A DNA stretch of 40,407 nt from Acidobacteriota bacterium (GTDB lineage Bacteria > Acidobacteriota > Terriglobia > Bryobacterales > Bryobacteraceae), in contig JAFDVZ010000029.1 of NCBI GenBank assembly GCA_018268715.1, positions 1 through 40,407 on the forward strand. Direction: 5' to 3'. Below the pieces are notes generated by a model. It searched no databases and had not been told where the DNA came from. It saw only the letters and a program-made list of their open reading frames with translations. Positions 33,003 to 40,407 of the stretch are shown here, piece by piece. How positions within the stretch are numbered: position 1 is the stretch's first letter; each line of letters opens with the position of its first letter. The position numbers and the translations under genes were made by a program.

Positions 33003-34001
33003 TCAGCTCTTGGCGGCGTCTTCTTCGTCCGGCTTCGCGGCCTTCTCGGCCTTGCTGCGATCGCGCCGCTTCTTCACCTCCTGCGCCACCAGCATGGCCG
33101 CGACGCCAGCCACGCCCGTCACCGCCCACACCGCGATCAACCGCCCCGTCTGATCCGGAACCGGCGGCGGCAGCTTCACAATGCCCGACTCATCGGCCTG
33201 CGCCGGAGCCTGCACATACCGCCCGCCGCTCGGCCGGTCGAACGACCGCGCGTAGGCCAGCAACCGGTCCGCCGTATCCGGCCCGGCGATCGGGAGTCCA
33301 TGCCCCGCTCCCACCGCCGCGGGCGCAAGCGACGCCAGCGTGCACAACGAAGCCCCCGCCGCGTCCCAATCCACCGTGAACGGCGCCGGAGGACGGTAGA
33401 ACTCCGCCGTCCGCGTCACCGCCGTATACGGGTTGTCCTGGTTCACCGTGGTCAACGCATCGCCGGCCAGCAAAACCGCATCGCGCTTGCGCCACAGCGA
33501 CACATGCCCATGCGTGTGGCCCGGCGTGTGGATCCAGATCCAATCGGGTAGCGCGGGCACGGCTCCATTAGCCGGCAGCGCCTGCACGCGAGGGCCAAAA
33601 TCGTACCCCCGCGAAGGAAACACCCGCGCCGCCATCCCGATCATCCCGCCCACCGTCGGATCCTTCGGCGCATAATTCGACTTGCCGGTGAGGTACGGTA
33701 GTTCGAGGGTGTGTGCGAAAATCGGCGCGTCCCACAACTTCGACAACTCCAGCGCGGAGCCCGAGTGGTCCCAATGCCCATGCGTCAGCACGATCGCCTC
33801 GGGACGCGCACCCGCGCCGAATTTCTGCTCCGCCGCGCGCCGGATCGATCGGGCGAAACCCGGCAGCCCGGCGTCCACCAGCACCCAGCGCTCGGCCGTG
33901 CCGACCGCATAGAGATTGGCGAACAGGGTGGTGAAACGAACGATGTCGTCAGCCAGAAAATCGCGGGAACGCGCCGTGCGTTCCCCCTCGAAGAAGGCCA
34001 T
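33003..34001 (-). CDS. MBL-fold metallohydrolase with C-terminal membrane anchor
   Basis: The 332-aa protein has the metallo-beta-lactamase zinc motif LTHGHWDHSG (H74, H76, D78, H79), a second ligand in HTPGHTHGHVSLW, an Asp in LLAGDALTTV and GAGHGLPI further on. The natural start is MAFFEGERTARSRDFLADDI. Near the end is a hydrophobic segment (LIAVWAVTGVAGVAAMLVA) followed by a highly charged tail, so it is probably tethered to the membrane. Substrate is unknown: hydrolases of this type cleave thioesters, lactones or other esters. The ATG at 34001 overlaps the start codon of the divergent alkyltransferase-like gene (CATG at 33999-34002). The first 31 codons of a longer frame are not family-like. 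Confidence 0.83.
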   Translation of the reverse strand: MAFFEGERTARSRDFLADDIVRFTTLFANLYAVGTAERWVLVDAGLPGFARSIRRAAEQKFGAGARPEAIVLTHGHWDHSGSALELSKLWDAPIFAHTLELPYLTGKSNYAPKDPTVGGMIGMAARVFPSRGYDFGPRVQALPANGAVPALPDWIWIHTPGHTHGHVSLWRKRDAVLLAGDALTTVNQDNPYTAVTRTAEFYRPPAPFTVDWDAAGASLCTLASLAPAAVGAGHGLPIAGPDTADRLLAYARSFDRPSGGRYVQAPAQADESGIVKLPPPVPDQTGRLIAVWAVTGVAGVAAMLVAQEVKKRRDRSKAEKAAKPDEEDAAKS

Positions 34002-34326
34002 GTCTGTAGGATACGGCGAAACCGCTGCCGGTTCGGGAATGTTGGCCGCCCTGCGCCGGGTAGTGGCGCGCATCCCGCGAGGCAAGGTAGCCACCTACGG
34101 AGGAGTCGCCAAGGCGGCCGGGTTCCCCGGCGCCGCCCGTCAGGTCGCCTGGGCCCTGCATAACAACTCCACCGGCCTGCCGTGGCATCGCGTGTTAGGC
34201 GCCGGCGGACGCATCCTATTGCCCGGTAACGGTGGCCTCGAACAGCGTATGCGCCTGGAACAGGAGGGCGTCGAATTCCGCGGCGGCCGCGTCGCCATGG
34301 AGCGCCACGAAGCGAACCAGCTATAA
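34000..34326 (+). CDS. Alkyltransferase-like (ATL) protein, MGMT family with PWHR
   Basis: About 108 aa, equivalent to the DNA-binding domain of O6-methylguanine-DNA methyltransferases. The helix-turn-helix ARQVAWALHNN includes the arginine finger R47. The active-site PCHR of true MGMTs is P61-W62-H63-R64, with Trp in place of the acceptor Cys. ATL proteins with this change cannot remove the alkyl group; they flip out O6-alkylguanine and recruit nucleotide excision repair. The start at 34000 has AGAAGG just upstream and shares bases with the divergent MBL gene start. An internal ATG at 34039 would give a shorter but still complete domain. Confidence 0.87.
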   Translation: MSVGYGETAAGSGMLAALRRVVARIPRGKVATYGGVAKAAGFPGAARQVAWALHNNSTGLPWHRVLGAGGRILLPGNGGLEQRMRLEQEGVEFRGGRVAMERHEANQL

Positions 34327-34347
34327 TCACGAGTACCCCATTCATTC

Positions 34348-34352
34348 GGAGG
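34348..34352 (+). promoter_or_regulatory. Ribosome binding site deciding a TTG start at 34358
   Basis: GGAGG lies five bases before TTG at 34358. The TTG opens directly into a signal peptide, so this rare start is favoured over longer in-frame candidates. Confidence 0.7.
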
Positions 34353-34357
34353 CTCGT

Positions 34358-35257
34358 TTGTCTCACCGAATCAGCGGCGCTCTGGCCGTCCTTGCGCTCG
34401 CCTGCGGACTCGCCCGCGCGCAGACCGTTGAGCACGTGGTCGTCTTCGGCGTCGACGGACTGGCCGCCCGCGCCATTGACAAGAGTCGCGCCCCCAACAT
34501 GGTCCGCCTGATGGAGCGCGGCAGTTGGACCCTGCGGGCCCGCTCGGTGATCCCCACTGTCAGCAGCCCGAACTGGTCCGCCCTGATCGCCGGCGCCGGG
34601 CCCGATTTCACCGGCGTCACCAGCAACGACTGGCAGCCCAACAAATTCGAAATCGCGCCCTTCTGCCACGACGGCGCAAACCACCCGCCCACCATCTTCG
34701 GCGTCATCCGGAAGGCCAAGCCCGCCCTCAAAACCGCCCTATTCACCGACTGGCCCGACTTCGTCCGTCTGGTGGAGCCGCTGGCCGCGTCGAAAGTATT
34801 CTCCCAGCCCGACGACGCCGGCGCGGTGGTGCGCCAGGCCGCCTCCTACCTGATCGGCGACCGTCCCACGCTCCTGTTCATCCACGTAGACAACGTCGAT
34901 CACGCCGGCCATCAATCGGGCTGGTTTTCGCCAAAGTACCTGATGGCCGTGCACACAGCCGACGACGCGTTGGGCTCGGTGCTAGCCGCGATCGACAAAG
35001 CAGGACTAGCCGCATCGACGGTAGTGCTGCTCGTCGCCGACCACGGCGGCCACGATGCCAAGCACGGCGCGATGCAGCAAAGCGACATCGAGGTGCCCTG
35101 GATCGCCATGGGCCCGGGCGTCCCCTCCAACCGCGAGATCAAATCTCCCGTCTCGGTAACCCAGACCGCCCCCACCATCGCCGCCTGGCTCGGACTTCCC
35201 GCCAACGACTGTTGGGTCGCGCGCCCGGTGGCCGGCGCCATGGGCGGTCTCCGTTAG
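34358..35257 (+). CDS. Secreted alkaline-phosphatase-superfamily phosphodiesterase-like protein
   Basis: The 299-aa protein carries a signal peptide (residues 1 to about 21, ending LARAQ) and the metal-dependent hydrolase core of the type I phosphodiesterase/nucleotide pyrophosphatase family. Visible parts are VVFGVDGLAARAID (metal Asp), IPTVSSPNWSALIAG with Ser 69 in the nucleophile position (usually Thr), IHVDNVDHAGHQSG and VADHGGHDAKHG (metal Asp and His). The substrate may be a phosphodiester or phosphonate in the periplasm. The ribosome binding site GGAGG supports a TTG start. The gene is followed 20 bp later by an unknown exported protein on the same strand. Confidence 0.82.
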   Translation: MSHRISGALAVLALACGLARAQTVEHVVVFGVDGLAARAIDKSRAPNMVRLMERGSWTLRARSVIPTVSSPNWSALIAGAGPDFTGVTSNDWQPNKFEIAPFCHDGANHPPTIFGVIRKAKPALKTALFTDWPDFVRLVEPLAASKVFSQPDDAGAVVRQAASYLIGDRPTLLFIHVDNVDHAGHQSGWFSPKYLMAVHTADDALGSVLAAIDKAGLAASTVVLLVADHGGHDAKHGAMQQSDIEVPWIAMGPGVPSNREIKSPVSVTQTAPTIAAWLGLPANDCWVARPVAGAMGGLR

Positions 35258-35277
35258 CCGCCGCCTATACTGAATCC

Positions 35278-36906
35278 ATGACCAGACGTGAATGGGCGGC
35301 TGCTGTTGCCGCCTCCGCGGGCGCGGCCGTAGCGGCGCCGTCCCGTGATCCGATCCTTCGCCGCAACGACGCCGCTGTCGAACGCTATCTCCAGACCCAG
35401 GCCGTTGAGGGGCGCTGGTCCGGAGCCGTACCTGACGCAACCGGCCTGTATCTCGCCGGCTCCTGCGGCGGAGTCATCAACGTGTGCACCGCCTCCTACG
35501 TGCATCCGGCCTCCCGCTTTCACGGCGACGCCCGCGTGAAGAACGCCATCCGCCTTGCCGCGGAGCATCTCGCGAAGGTGCAGACCGCGGACGGTAACAT
35601 CGACCTCGAAGTCACGAATTTCAACTCGCCGCCCGACACCGGCTTCGTCGTGTGGAATGTCGCCGAAGCCGCTTCTGTCGCCCGCCGTCACGGCGCCCCC
35701 GATATCGAGCAGATGCTGTGGCCGTTCCTCACCCGCGCCGGCGCCGCGATGGCGAAGGGAGGTGTTCACACCCCCAATCACCGTTGGGTGGTCAGTTCCG
35801 CGCTTGCGCAGATCCACGCCCTGCGGCCCGACCCCGCCAATCTCCGCCGTATCGATCAGTGGCTCGCCGAAGGCATCGACATCGACTCCGACGGCCAGTA
35901 CACCGAACGCAGCACCACCATCTACAACACCGTCTGCGACCGTTCCCTGGTCGTCCTGGGCGCCAAGCTGAACCGGCCCGAACTATTCGAGCCCGTGCGC
36001 AAGAACCTCGACTCGATGATGTACCTGCTGCATCCCGGCTATGAGGTCGTCACTGAGATCTCCCGCCGCCAGGACCTTAACCAGCGCGGCACGATGGGCC
36101 GCTACTGGCAACCGCTGGCCGTGCTCGGCCTGCACGATAAGAACGGCCAATATTGGGGTCTCGCCAAGCACTTCGAAGCGGAACACGCCGCGCTGTCGAC
36201 GCTGCTCGACAACCCCGAACTCGGCGGCCCCGGCCCGGAACCGAAGCCCGTTCCGGAGGACTACCAGCGCCACTTCCCCGCCCTCGGCCTGGTCCGCACG
36301 CGCCGCGGACCGCTCAGCGCCAGCATCCTGCTCGGCGGTTCCAGCCGCTTCTTCAGCATCCGCCAGGGCGGCGCCGTCATTGAAGCCATCCGCTTCGCCT
36401 CGGCCTTCTTCGGCAAAGGCCAGTTCATCCCGTCATCCTGGTCGCAGGACGGCGATTCGTGGGTGCTCCGGCAGAACCTCCAAGGCGCCTACTACCAGCC
36501 CATCCAGGCCAAGGTCGCCGCCGGCGAATGGGGCGCGGTGCGCTCCCAGCGCGCTACCAGCGAGGTCTGCAAACTGGAGCAGTCCGCCGTCATCACGCCC
36601 ACCCAGAAGGGCTTCCGGCTGCGCCTTCAATCCACCGGGACCCCGGGCGTGCCGGTGGCCGTCGAGATCGGCGTGCGCCGCGAATGTCGGTTCAGCGGCT
36701 GCACCCAACTCACCAGCGGCGCGTGGCTGCTCGACAACGCTCCGCTGCGCATTTCGGATGGCGTGCACGAGATCCGCGTGACGCCCGGCGCCGCCGAACA
36801 CCGCTACGTCGACGTGCGCGGCGCTGAACCCAAGCTGCCCTGCGAATGCGTGTACCTCACCGGATACACGCCCTTCGATCGCACGCTCGAGTTAGAGGTT
36901 AGCTAG
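35278..36906 (+). CDS. Exported protein of unknown function, possible (alpha/alpha) toroid enzyme
   Basis: The 542-aa protein starts MTRREWAAAVAASAGAAVAAP, a Tat-type signal. I do not recognise a named family. The first 300 residues contain repeating helical pairs, with VWNVAEAASVARRH, NHRWVVSSALAQIHAL and YTERSTTIYNTVCDRSLVVLG. This resembles the alpha/alpha barrel of polysaccharide lyases and GH88/105-type enzymes. The rest is beta-rich, as in the C-terminal sandwich of heparinase-like lyases. That would make it a carbohydrate-acting enzyme, which is only a structural guess. It follows the phosphodiesterase-like gene by 20 bp and overlaps the converging hydrolase gene by 15 bp. Confidence 0.72.
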   Translation: MTRREWAAAVAASAGAAVAAPSRDPILRRNDAAVERYLQTQAVEGRWSGAVPDATGLYLAGSCGGVINVCTASYVHPASRFHGDARVKNAIRLAAEHLAKVQTADGNIDLEVTNFNSPPDTGFVVWNVAEAASVARRHGAPDIEQMLWPFLTRAGAAMAKGGVHTPNHRWVVSSALAQIHALRPDPANLRRIDQWLAEGIDIDSDGQYTERSTTIYNTVCDRSLVVLGAKLNRPELFEPVRKNLDSMMYLLHPGYEVVTEISRRQDLNQRGTMGRYWQPLAVLGLHDKNGQYWGLAKHFEAEHAALSTLLDNPELGGPGPEPKPVPEDYQRHFPALGLVRTRRGPLSASILLGGSSRFFSIRQGGAVIEAIRFASAFFGKGQFIPSSWSQDGDSWVLRQNLQGAYYQPIQAKVAAGEWGAVRSQRATSEVCKLEQSAVITPTQKGFRLRLQSTGTPGVPVAVEIGVRRECRFSGCTQLTSGAWLLDNAPLRISDGVHEIRVTPGAAEHRYVDVRGAEPKLPCECVYLTGYTPFDRTLELEVS

Positions 36907-37773
36907 AATCACGGCTAACTTCGAAATCAGAATCGCGCCTTTGTTCTCAGGCGAGTAGTCGATCTTCGGCATATCGTCGCAGGTGATCGCCATGGCCACC
37001 CGCCCGTGCGCCGTGTACACGATGCCGACATCGCTGCGGAGCGCGTCGAGCGCTCCCGACTTGTTCGCCACGGTGAGGTCCTGAAGTGACCGCCGGATGC
37101 ACTCCTGGTCCTGGTTTCGCTTCATCACCGCCAGCATTTCCTTGGAAGCCTCGGGACTCACCACCTGCCCCTTCTCCAGCTTCTCCAGCAGCGTGACCAT
37201 CTCATGCGGGGTGGTCACGCCCAGCCCGAACTTCTGGTTCTCCGGGAGCTTCCCGGCCTCGCTCCACCCGCTGGGCGCCTTGAGTTGGTTGCCGTCGCCG
37301 CGCACCTTGCGGTTCAGCCGCGTGGCCTTCAACCCGAGTTTGTCCATCTCCGCATTCACCCGGTCCGCCGTAAACCGGTCGATGATCAAATTCGTGGCCG
37401 TGTTATCGCTCAGTACGATCATCAGGTGCAAGACATCGGCCAGCGGCAGCGTCACGCCATCGGATAACTCGTGCATGACTCCCGACCCGGACACTTTATC
37501 GTCGTTGCGCAGCGTGACCGGCTCGGTGAACTTCGCCTGCCCGTCGGCCACGGCCTGAAACACCGCCGCCATTGCCGCCAGCTTGATCGTACTGGCCGTC
37601 CGCACCCGTTCATCGCCGCCCAGGCTGTACGTCGCGCCCGTGTCGAGATTCTGGGCGAAAACGAAGACTTTTCCCTCGAAGCCCTTGAGGGCCTCCCGCA
37701 CCTGTGTATCCACCGGCGCCTGGCCGAACGCCAGCGCCGCGAATAACGAAGCCATCAACCACTTACTTCGCAT
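36892..37773 (-). CDS. Class A beta-lactamase-fold serine hydrolase
   Basis: Periplasmic 293-aa protein with a signal peptide (to about residue 18). It has the serine beta-lactamase/DD-peptidase motifs S61-T-I-K64, S122-D-N124 and K238-S-G240. The omega-loop E-x-x-L-N that supplies Glu166 for deacylation is not found. The aligned stretch reads A-T-R-L-N, so the glutamate appears to be Ala. It may therefore be a poor lactamase, a D,D-peptidase-like enzyme or another esterase; resistance should not be assumed. Its start overlaps the S9 peptidase end by 11 bp, and its end overlaps the converging unknown gene by 15 bp. Confidence 0.85.
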   Translation of the reverse strand: MRSKWLMASLFAALAFGQAPVDTQVREALKGFEGKVFVFAQNLDTGATYSLGGDERVRTASTIKLAAMAAVFQAVADGQAKFTEPVTLRNDDKVSGSGVMHELSDGVTLPLADVLHLMIVLSDNTATNLIIDRFTADRVNAEMDKLGLKATRLNRKVRGDGNQLKAPSGWSEAGKLPENQKFGLGVTTPHEMVTLLEKLEKGQVVSPEASKEMLAVMKRNQDQECIRRSLQDLTVANKSGALDALRSDVGIVYTAHGRVAMAITCDDMPKIDYSPENKGAILISKLAVILANL

Positions 37774-39823
37774 CCGTCCCTCCGGCCGCGGGAGGCGCGG
37801 GTTTGGTCCACTCGCCGATCCAGTCCAGGAACGAGTTATACCAAAGCACGCTATTCAGCGGCTTCAACACCCAATGTCCCTCATCCGGAAACAGCAGCAG
37901 TTTCGAAGGAACCTTCTGCATTTGCAGCGAGGTGAATAACTGCATCCCCTGTCCCACCGGCACCCGGTAGTCAATTTCCCCGTGAATTACCAGCGTGGGC
38001 GTCTTGAAGTTATCCACAAAATAACTCGGCGACCACTTGGCGTATAACTCAGGGTTCTGCCAGGGCATGCCCTTGAACTCCCACAGCGGGAACCACAGCT
38101 CCTCGGTCTCCCCTGCCATGCTGCGCAGGTCGAACACGCCCGCGTGCGAGACGAAGGCGCGGAACTTGTCGGTATGCCCCAGCAGCCAGTTCACCATGTA
38201 CCCGCCGTACGAACCGCCCGCCGCCGCGAAGCGCCCCGGATCGGCCCACGGCTGTTTGGCGACGTGATCCACCACCGCGAGGATGTCGTCGAACGCCCGC
38301 CCGCCCCAGTCCGCGTTGATCTCATCGGTGAACTTCTGCCCATAACCCGTCGAGCCGCGCGGATTCGGCATCACCACCACGTAACCCGCCGCCGCGAAGA
38401 CCTGCGGATTCCAGCGGTAACTCCACGTCTCGCCCCACGCCCCCTGCGGTCCGCCATGGATCAGAAACAGCACCGGATACTTGCGGTCGGCCGCAAATTG
38501 CGGAGGCTTCACCACGAACGCCGCCACCTTCGCGCCCTCCGCGCCTTCCACGGAAATCTCCTCGAGCGGCTGCAGCCCGGCATCGGCCAGCACAGCGTCG
38601 TTCAGGTGAGTCAACGCCTGCGGAGGGCCGCCGCTCGACGACGCCTTCATGATCTCGGCCGGAGCCTTCCCGCTCTGCTCGGTGTAGATGAGGATCTTCG
38701 AGTCTTTCGAAAACTGCACATCGTCCACCGACACCGCGCCATTCACGATGATCCGCTGCCCGCCGCCAGCCGCCGGCATCATCTGCAGTTGATGCCGCCC
38801 TCGGTCCTCGCTCACGAAAAACACCCGTTTGGAGTCCGGCGACCACACGATACTGCCCACCGACCGGTCGAGCGACTCGGTCAGGATGTTCAGCTTGCCG
38901 GTCGCCCGCTCCAGCAGCACCAGCCTCCAGCGGTCGCTCTCGTATCCCGGCCGCGACTGCGCCCGGTAAGCAAGGTACTTCCCATCGGGCGAATACACCG
39001 GCCCGTTGTCCGCCGCCAGGTTGGTCGTGAGTTTCTTCGATTCGCCGCCGCCGATCGGAACGGCGTAGAGGTCGGAATTCGTGCTCGTCGCCAGATCCGT
39101 GTCCGCGTTCAGCGCGTAGCAGACCTCGTTCGACTCCGGCGAGATCGCATAATCCTCCCCGCCCAGGCTGAACGGCGGAGCGTCGCGATTGCCCGGCGTC
39201 AAGTCCTTCACCGGCCCGCCCTCGAGCGGCATCGACAGCAGGTGTTGCCGCCGTTGCGACTGATACTCGGTCCAGTGCCGGTAAAGCAGCGACGTGTAAA
39301 CCCGCGCCTTCACCTTCGACTTACCCTCGGCCTCAATCGCCTTCTTGTTGCAATCGGCGTCATATGCGCCCGAAAGGCTGCATTCCGGGTACACCGAGCT
39401 CTGAAAAACCAGGTATTTCGCGTCGGGCGACACGAGCACCCCACCGGCTTCGGTCGGAATATCGGTGAGTTGCTTCGGCTCCCCGCCGTCCGGATTCATG
39501 CTCCAGACCTGCGTCGAGCCGCCGCGCGAAGAGATAAACACCACCCGCTTGCCGTCTGGCATCCACCGCGGCCGTTCGTTGTTCCCTTGGGAAGTGATGG
39601 CGTGCGGCGAACCACCCGCCACCGGAATCGAATAGATCTGCCGGGGCTTGGAATTCCTCTCGAGATCGACCGTCTGCACAGTAAACAGCACCGTTTGGGC
39701 GTCAGGCGATAGTTGCGGATCGCTGATGCGAGCCAGCTTCATCATCTGATTCACCGTAAGCGGCTGCTTCTGCGCGGAAGCAGCAAACGACAGCAGCGCG
39801 AGCGCGCCGAGGACGCGGTACAT
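37763..39823 (-). CDS. Secreted S9-family (prolyl oligopeptidase/acylaminoacyl-type) peptidase
   Basis: 686-aa exported peptidase with a signal peptide ending near residue 18 (AASAQ). Residues about 35-420 form a TolB/WD40-like beta-propeller with repeated SPDGKYLAY-type blades. Residues about 430-680 form the alpha/beta hydrolase domain. The catalytic triad can be read as S538 in GGSYGGY, D618 in GEIDYRVP and H650 in DEGHWVL, with oxyanion support from LIHGGPQGAWG. Such enzymes cleave short peptides in the periplasm. It precedes the beta-lactamase-fold gene with an 11-bp overlap, so the two are cotranscribed. Confidence 0.93.
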   Translation of the reverse strand: MYRVLGALALLSFAASAQKQPLTVNQMMKLARISDPQLSPDAQTVLFTVQTVDLERNSKPRQIYSIPVAGGSPHAITSQGNNERPRWMPDGKRVVFISSRGGSTQVWSMNPDGGEPKQLTDIPTEAGGVLVSPDAKYLVFQSSVYPECSLSGAYDADCNKKAIEAEGKSKVKARVYTSLLYRHWTEYQSQRRQHLLSMPLEGGPVKDLTPGNRDAPPFSLGGEDYAISPESNEVCYALNADTDLATSTNSDLYAVPIGGGESKKLTTNLAADNGPVYSPDGKYLAYRAQSRPGYESDRWRLVLLERATGKLNILTESLDRSVGSIVWSPDSKRVFFVSEDRGRHQLQMMPAAGGGQRIIVNGAVSVDDVQFSKDSKILIYTEQSGKAPAEIMKASSSGGPPQALTHLNDAVLADAGLQPLEEISVEGAEGAKVAAFVVKPPQFAADRKYPVLFLIHGGPQGAWGETWSYRWNPQVFAAAGYVVVMPNPRGSTGYGQKFTDEINADWGGRAFDDILAVVDHVAKQPWADPGRFAAAGGSYGGYMVNWLLGHTDKFRAFVSHAGVFDLRSMAGETEELWFPLWEFKGMPWQNPELYAKWSPSYFVDNFKTPTLVIHGEIDYRVPVGQGMQLFTSLQMQKVPSKLLLFPDEGHWVLKPLNSVLWYNSFLDWIGEWTKPAPPAAGGTDAK

Positions 39824-39840
39824 TCTTCTAGTATGAAATG

Positions 39841-39857
39841 CCCGGCGCTCGGCCGGG
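39841..39857 (-). terminator. Weak hairpin after the small secreted-protein gene
   Basis: A 6-bp GC stem (CCCGGC with GCCGGG, 5-base loop) lies between the stop at 39879 and the S9 peptidase start at 39823. On the minus strand only a short ATTTC follows, so termination may be partial. Confidence 0.3.
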
Positions 39858-39878
39858 GAAGCCCCTTGGACCTACGCC

Positions 39879-40331
39879 CTACTGCATCTTCGCCGTGTCG
39901 TCGAAACGCAGTTCGACCTCGGCCGTCTTGCCATCTTCGATCTTGATGCCGCCGGGTTTCCCGGGCTCCGTGCTGTACATGCCCAGCGACGACCCACTCG
40001 GCGGCGGCCCGGACATCCCGTCATAACCGCCCGTCGGGTCGAACACCGCGACGACGTAGACCTTTTCCTGCGCCAGGTCGGTGAACTTCAGGGTCTCGCC
40101 CTTCGATGTCGCAGTCGCGGACGTGAAGGGCATACCGTTTCCACTCATGAAATCGGGATTATCGAACAGGAAGACGATGATCTTGTGCTTGTCATCGACA
40201 GTTCCGGCCCCGGTATAGTTCAGCGTCACGCTGAGCTTCCGCTCAGCTTTCTTCTCTTGCCCGAAAGCGGCGACGCCGAAAAGAGCCGCAATCAGGATGA
40301 AAGGCGCAACTGCTCGTGTGGGAATGGACAA
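39879..40331 (-). CDS. Small secreted protein of unknown function
   Basis: The 150-aa protein has a signal peptide (residues 1 to about 24, ending AAFGQ). The mature part is beta-rich and hydrophilic, with repeated short strands (KLSVTLNYTGAG, KHKIIVFLFDNPDFM, KVYVVAVFDPTGGYDG, TAEVELRFDD). It looks like a single immunoglobulin-like or transthyretin-like sandwich domain that could bind a surface partner; no family is recognised. It starts with TTG, supported by AGGAGG six bases upstream. It reads toward the S9 peptidase, with 55 bp between them. Confidence 0.72.
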   Translation of the reverse strand: MSIPTRAVAPFILIAALFGVAAFGQEKKAERKLSVTLNYTGAGTVDDKHKIIVFLFDNPDFMSGNGMPFTSATATSKGETLKFTDLAQEKVYVVAVFDPTGGYDGMSGPPPSGSSLGMYSTEPGKPGGIKIEDGKTAEVELRFDDTAKMQ

Positions 40332-40337
40332 GGAAAT

Positions 40338-40343
40338 CCTCCT
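40338..40343 (-). promoter_or_regulatory. Ribosome binding site deciding a TTG start at 40331
   Basis: AGGAGG on the minus strand sits six bases before the TTG at 40331. Together with the signal peptide that begins there, this makes TTG the likely start. Confidence 0.7.
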
Positions 40344-40407
40344 GGACCGAGCTACGAAGGAAGGGCTGAAAAAGTTCAGAAGCGGGAGCTGAAATGAAGA
40401 AAGCCCC

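Overview
The window looks like a chromosomal segment of a high-GC Acidobacteriota, most likely of the Solibacter/Bryobacter type. This is inferred from the gene style: many Tat-type exported enzymes, a split F0 cluster, S9 peptidases and GC-rich coding. No phylogenetic marker was compared. There is no rRNA, tRNA, CRISPR, insertion sequence or phage gene that I can support. Coding density is very high and no gap exceeds about 300 bases.

Layout. 84-1905: galE and a crotonase-fold gene, divergent. 1902-7555: a leftward tripartite RND efflux operon (adaptor, pump, TolC channel). 7691-12699: a sugar locus with an exported sulfatase, a Tat-signalled mannonate-dehydratase-like enzyme and a FucP-like permease, facing a DHDPS-superfamily aldolase. 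12764-21358: a nearly continuous leftward block holding an unknown gene, an ankyrin protein, pheS, pheT, a membrane glycosyltransferase-like protein, hemD and the F0 genes atpZ, atpI, atpB and atpE, with a strong hairpin after atpE. 21463-23646: ECF-type sigma factor, CpaE/MinD-like ATPase and YbjQ family. 23648-24415: fabI. 24647-26843: MacA-like adaptor and MacB-type ATPase without an adjacent permease. 26850-28615: TSUP permease and a sugar-isomerase-like TIM barrel. 28619-29356: a selenoprotein of the GrdB-like reductase family. 29389-32102: MFS transporter and a MatB-like acyl-CoA ligase, translationally coupled. 32115-33000: paired palindromes, an SRPBCC protein and an ArsR regulator. 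33003-34326: MBL-fold hydrolase and an alkyltransferase-like DNA repair protein, divergent. 34358-36906: a phosphodiesterase-like enzyme and an unknown exported protein. 36892-40331: beta-lactamase-fold serine hydrolase, S9 peptidase and a small secreted protein.

The standout is the selenoprotein. A single reading frame from 29356 down to 28619 is interrupted by one in-frame UGA at 28876-28874. The UGA sits at the first position of a redox UxxC motif (V-U-P-M-C-H), where relatives carry Cys. Ten bases after the UGA begins a 7-bp stem with the loop GGUCG, which has the geometry and loop of a bacterial SECIS element. Ordinary gene calling would split this into two broken genes. The second notable signal is a pair of perfect GCAACC-N4-GGTTGC palindromes whose centres lie exactly 42 bp (four helical turns) apart. 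One covers the ribosome binding site of an SRPBCC-ArsR operon, which suggests autoregulation.
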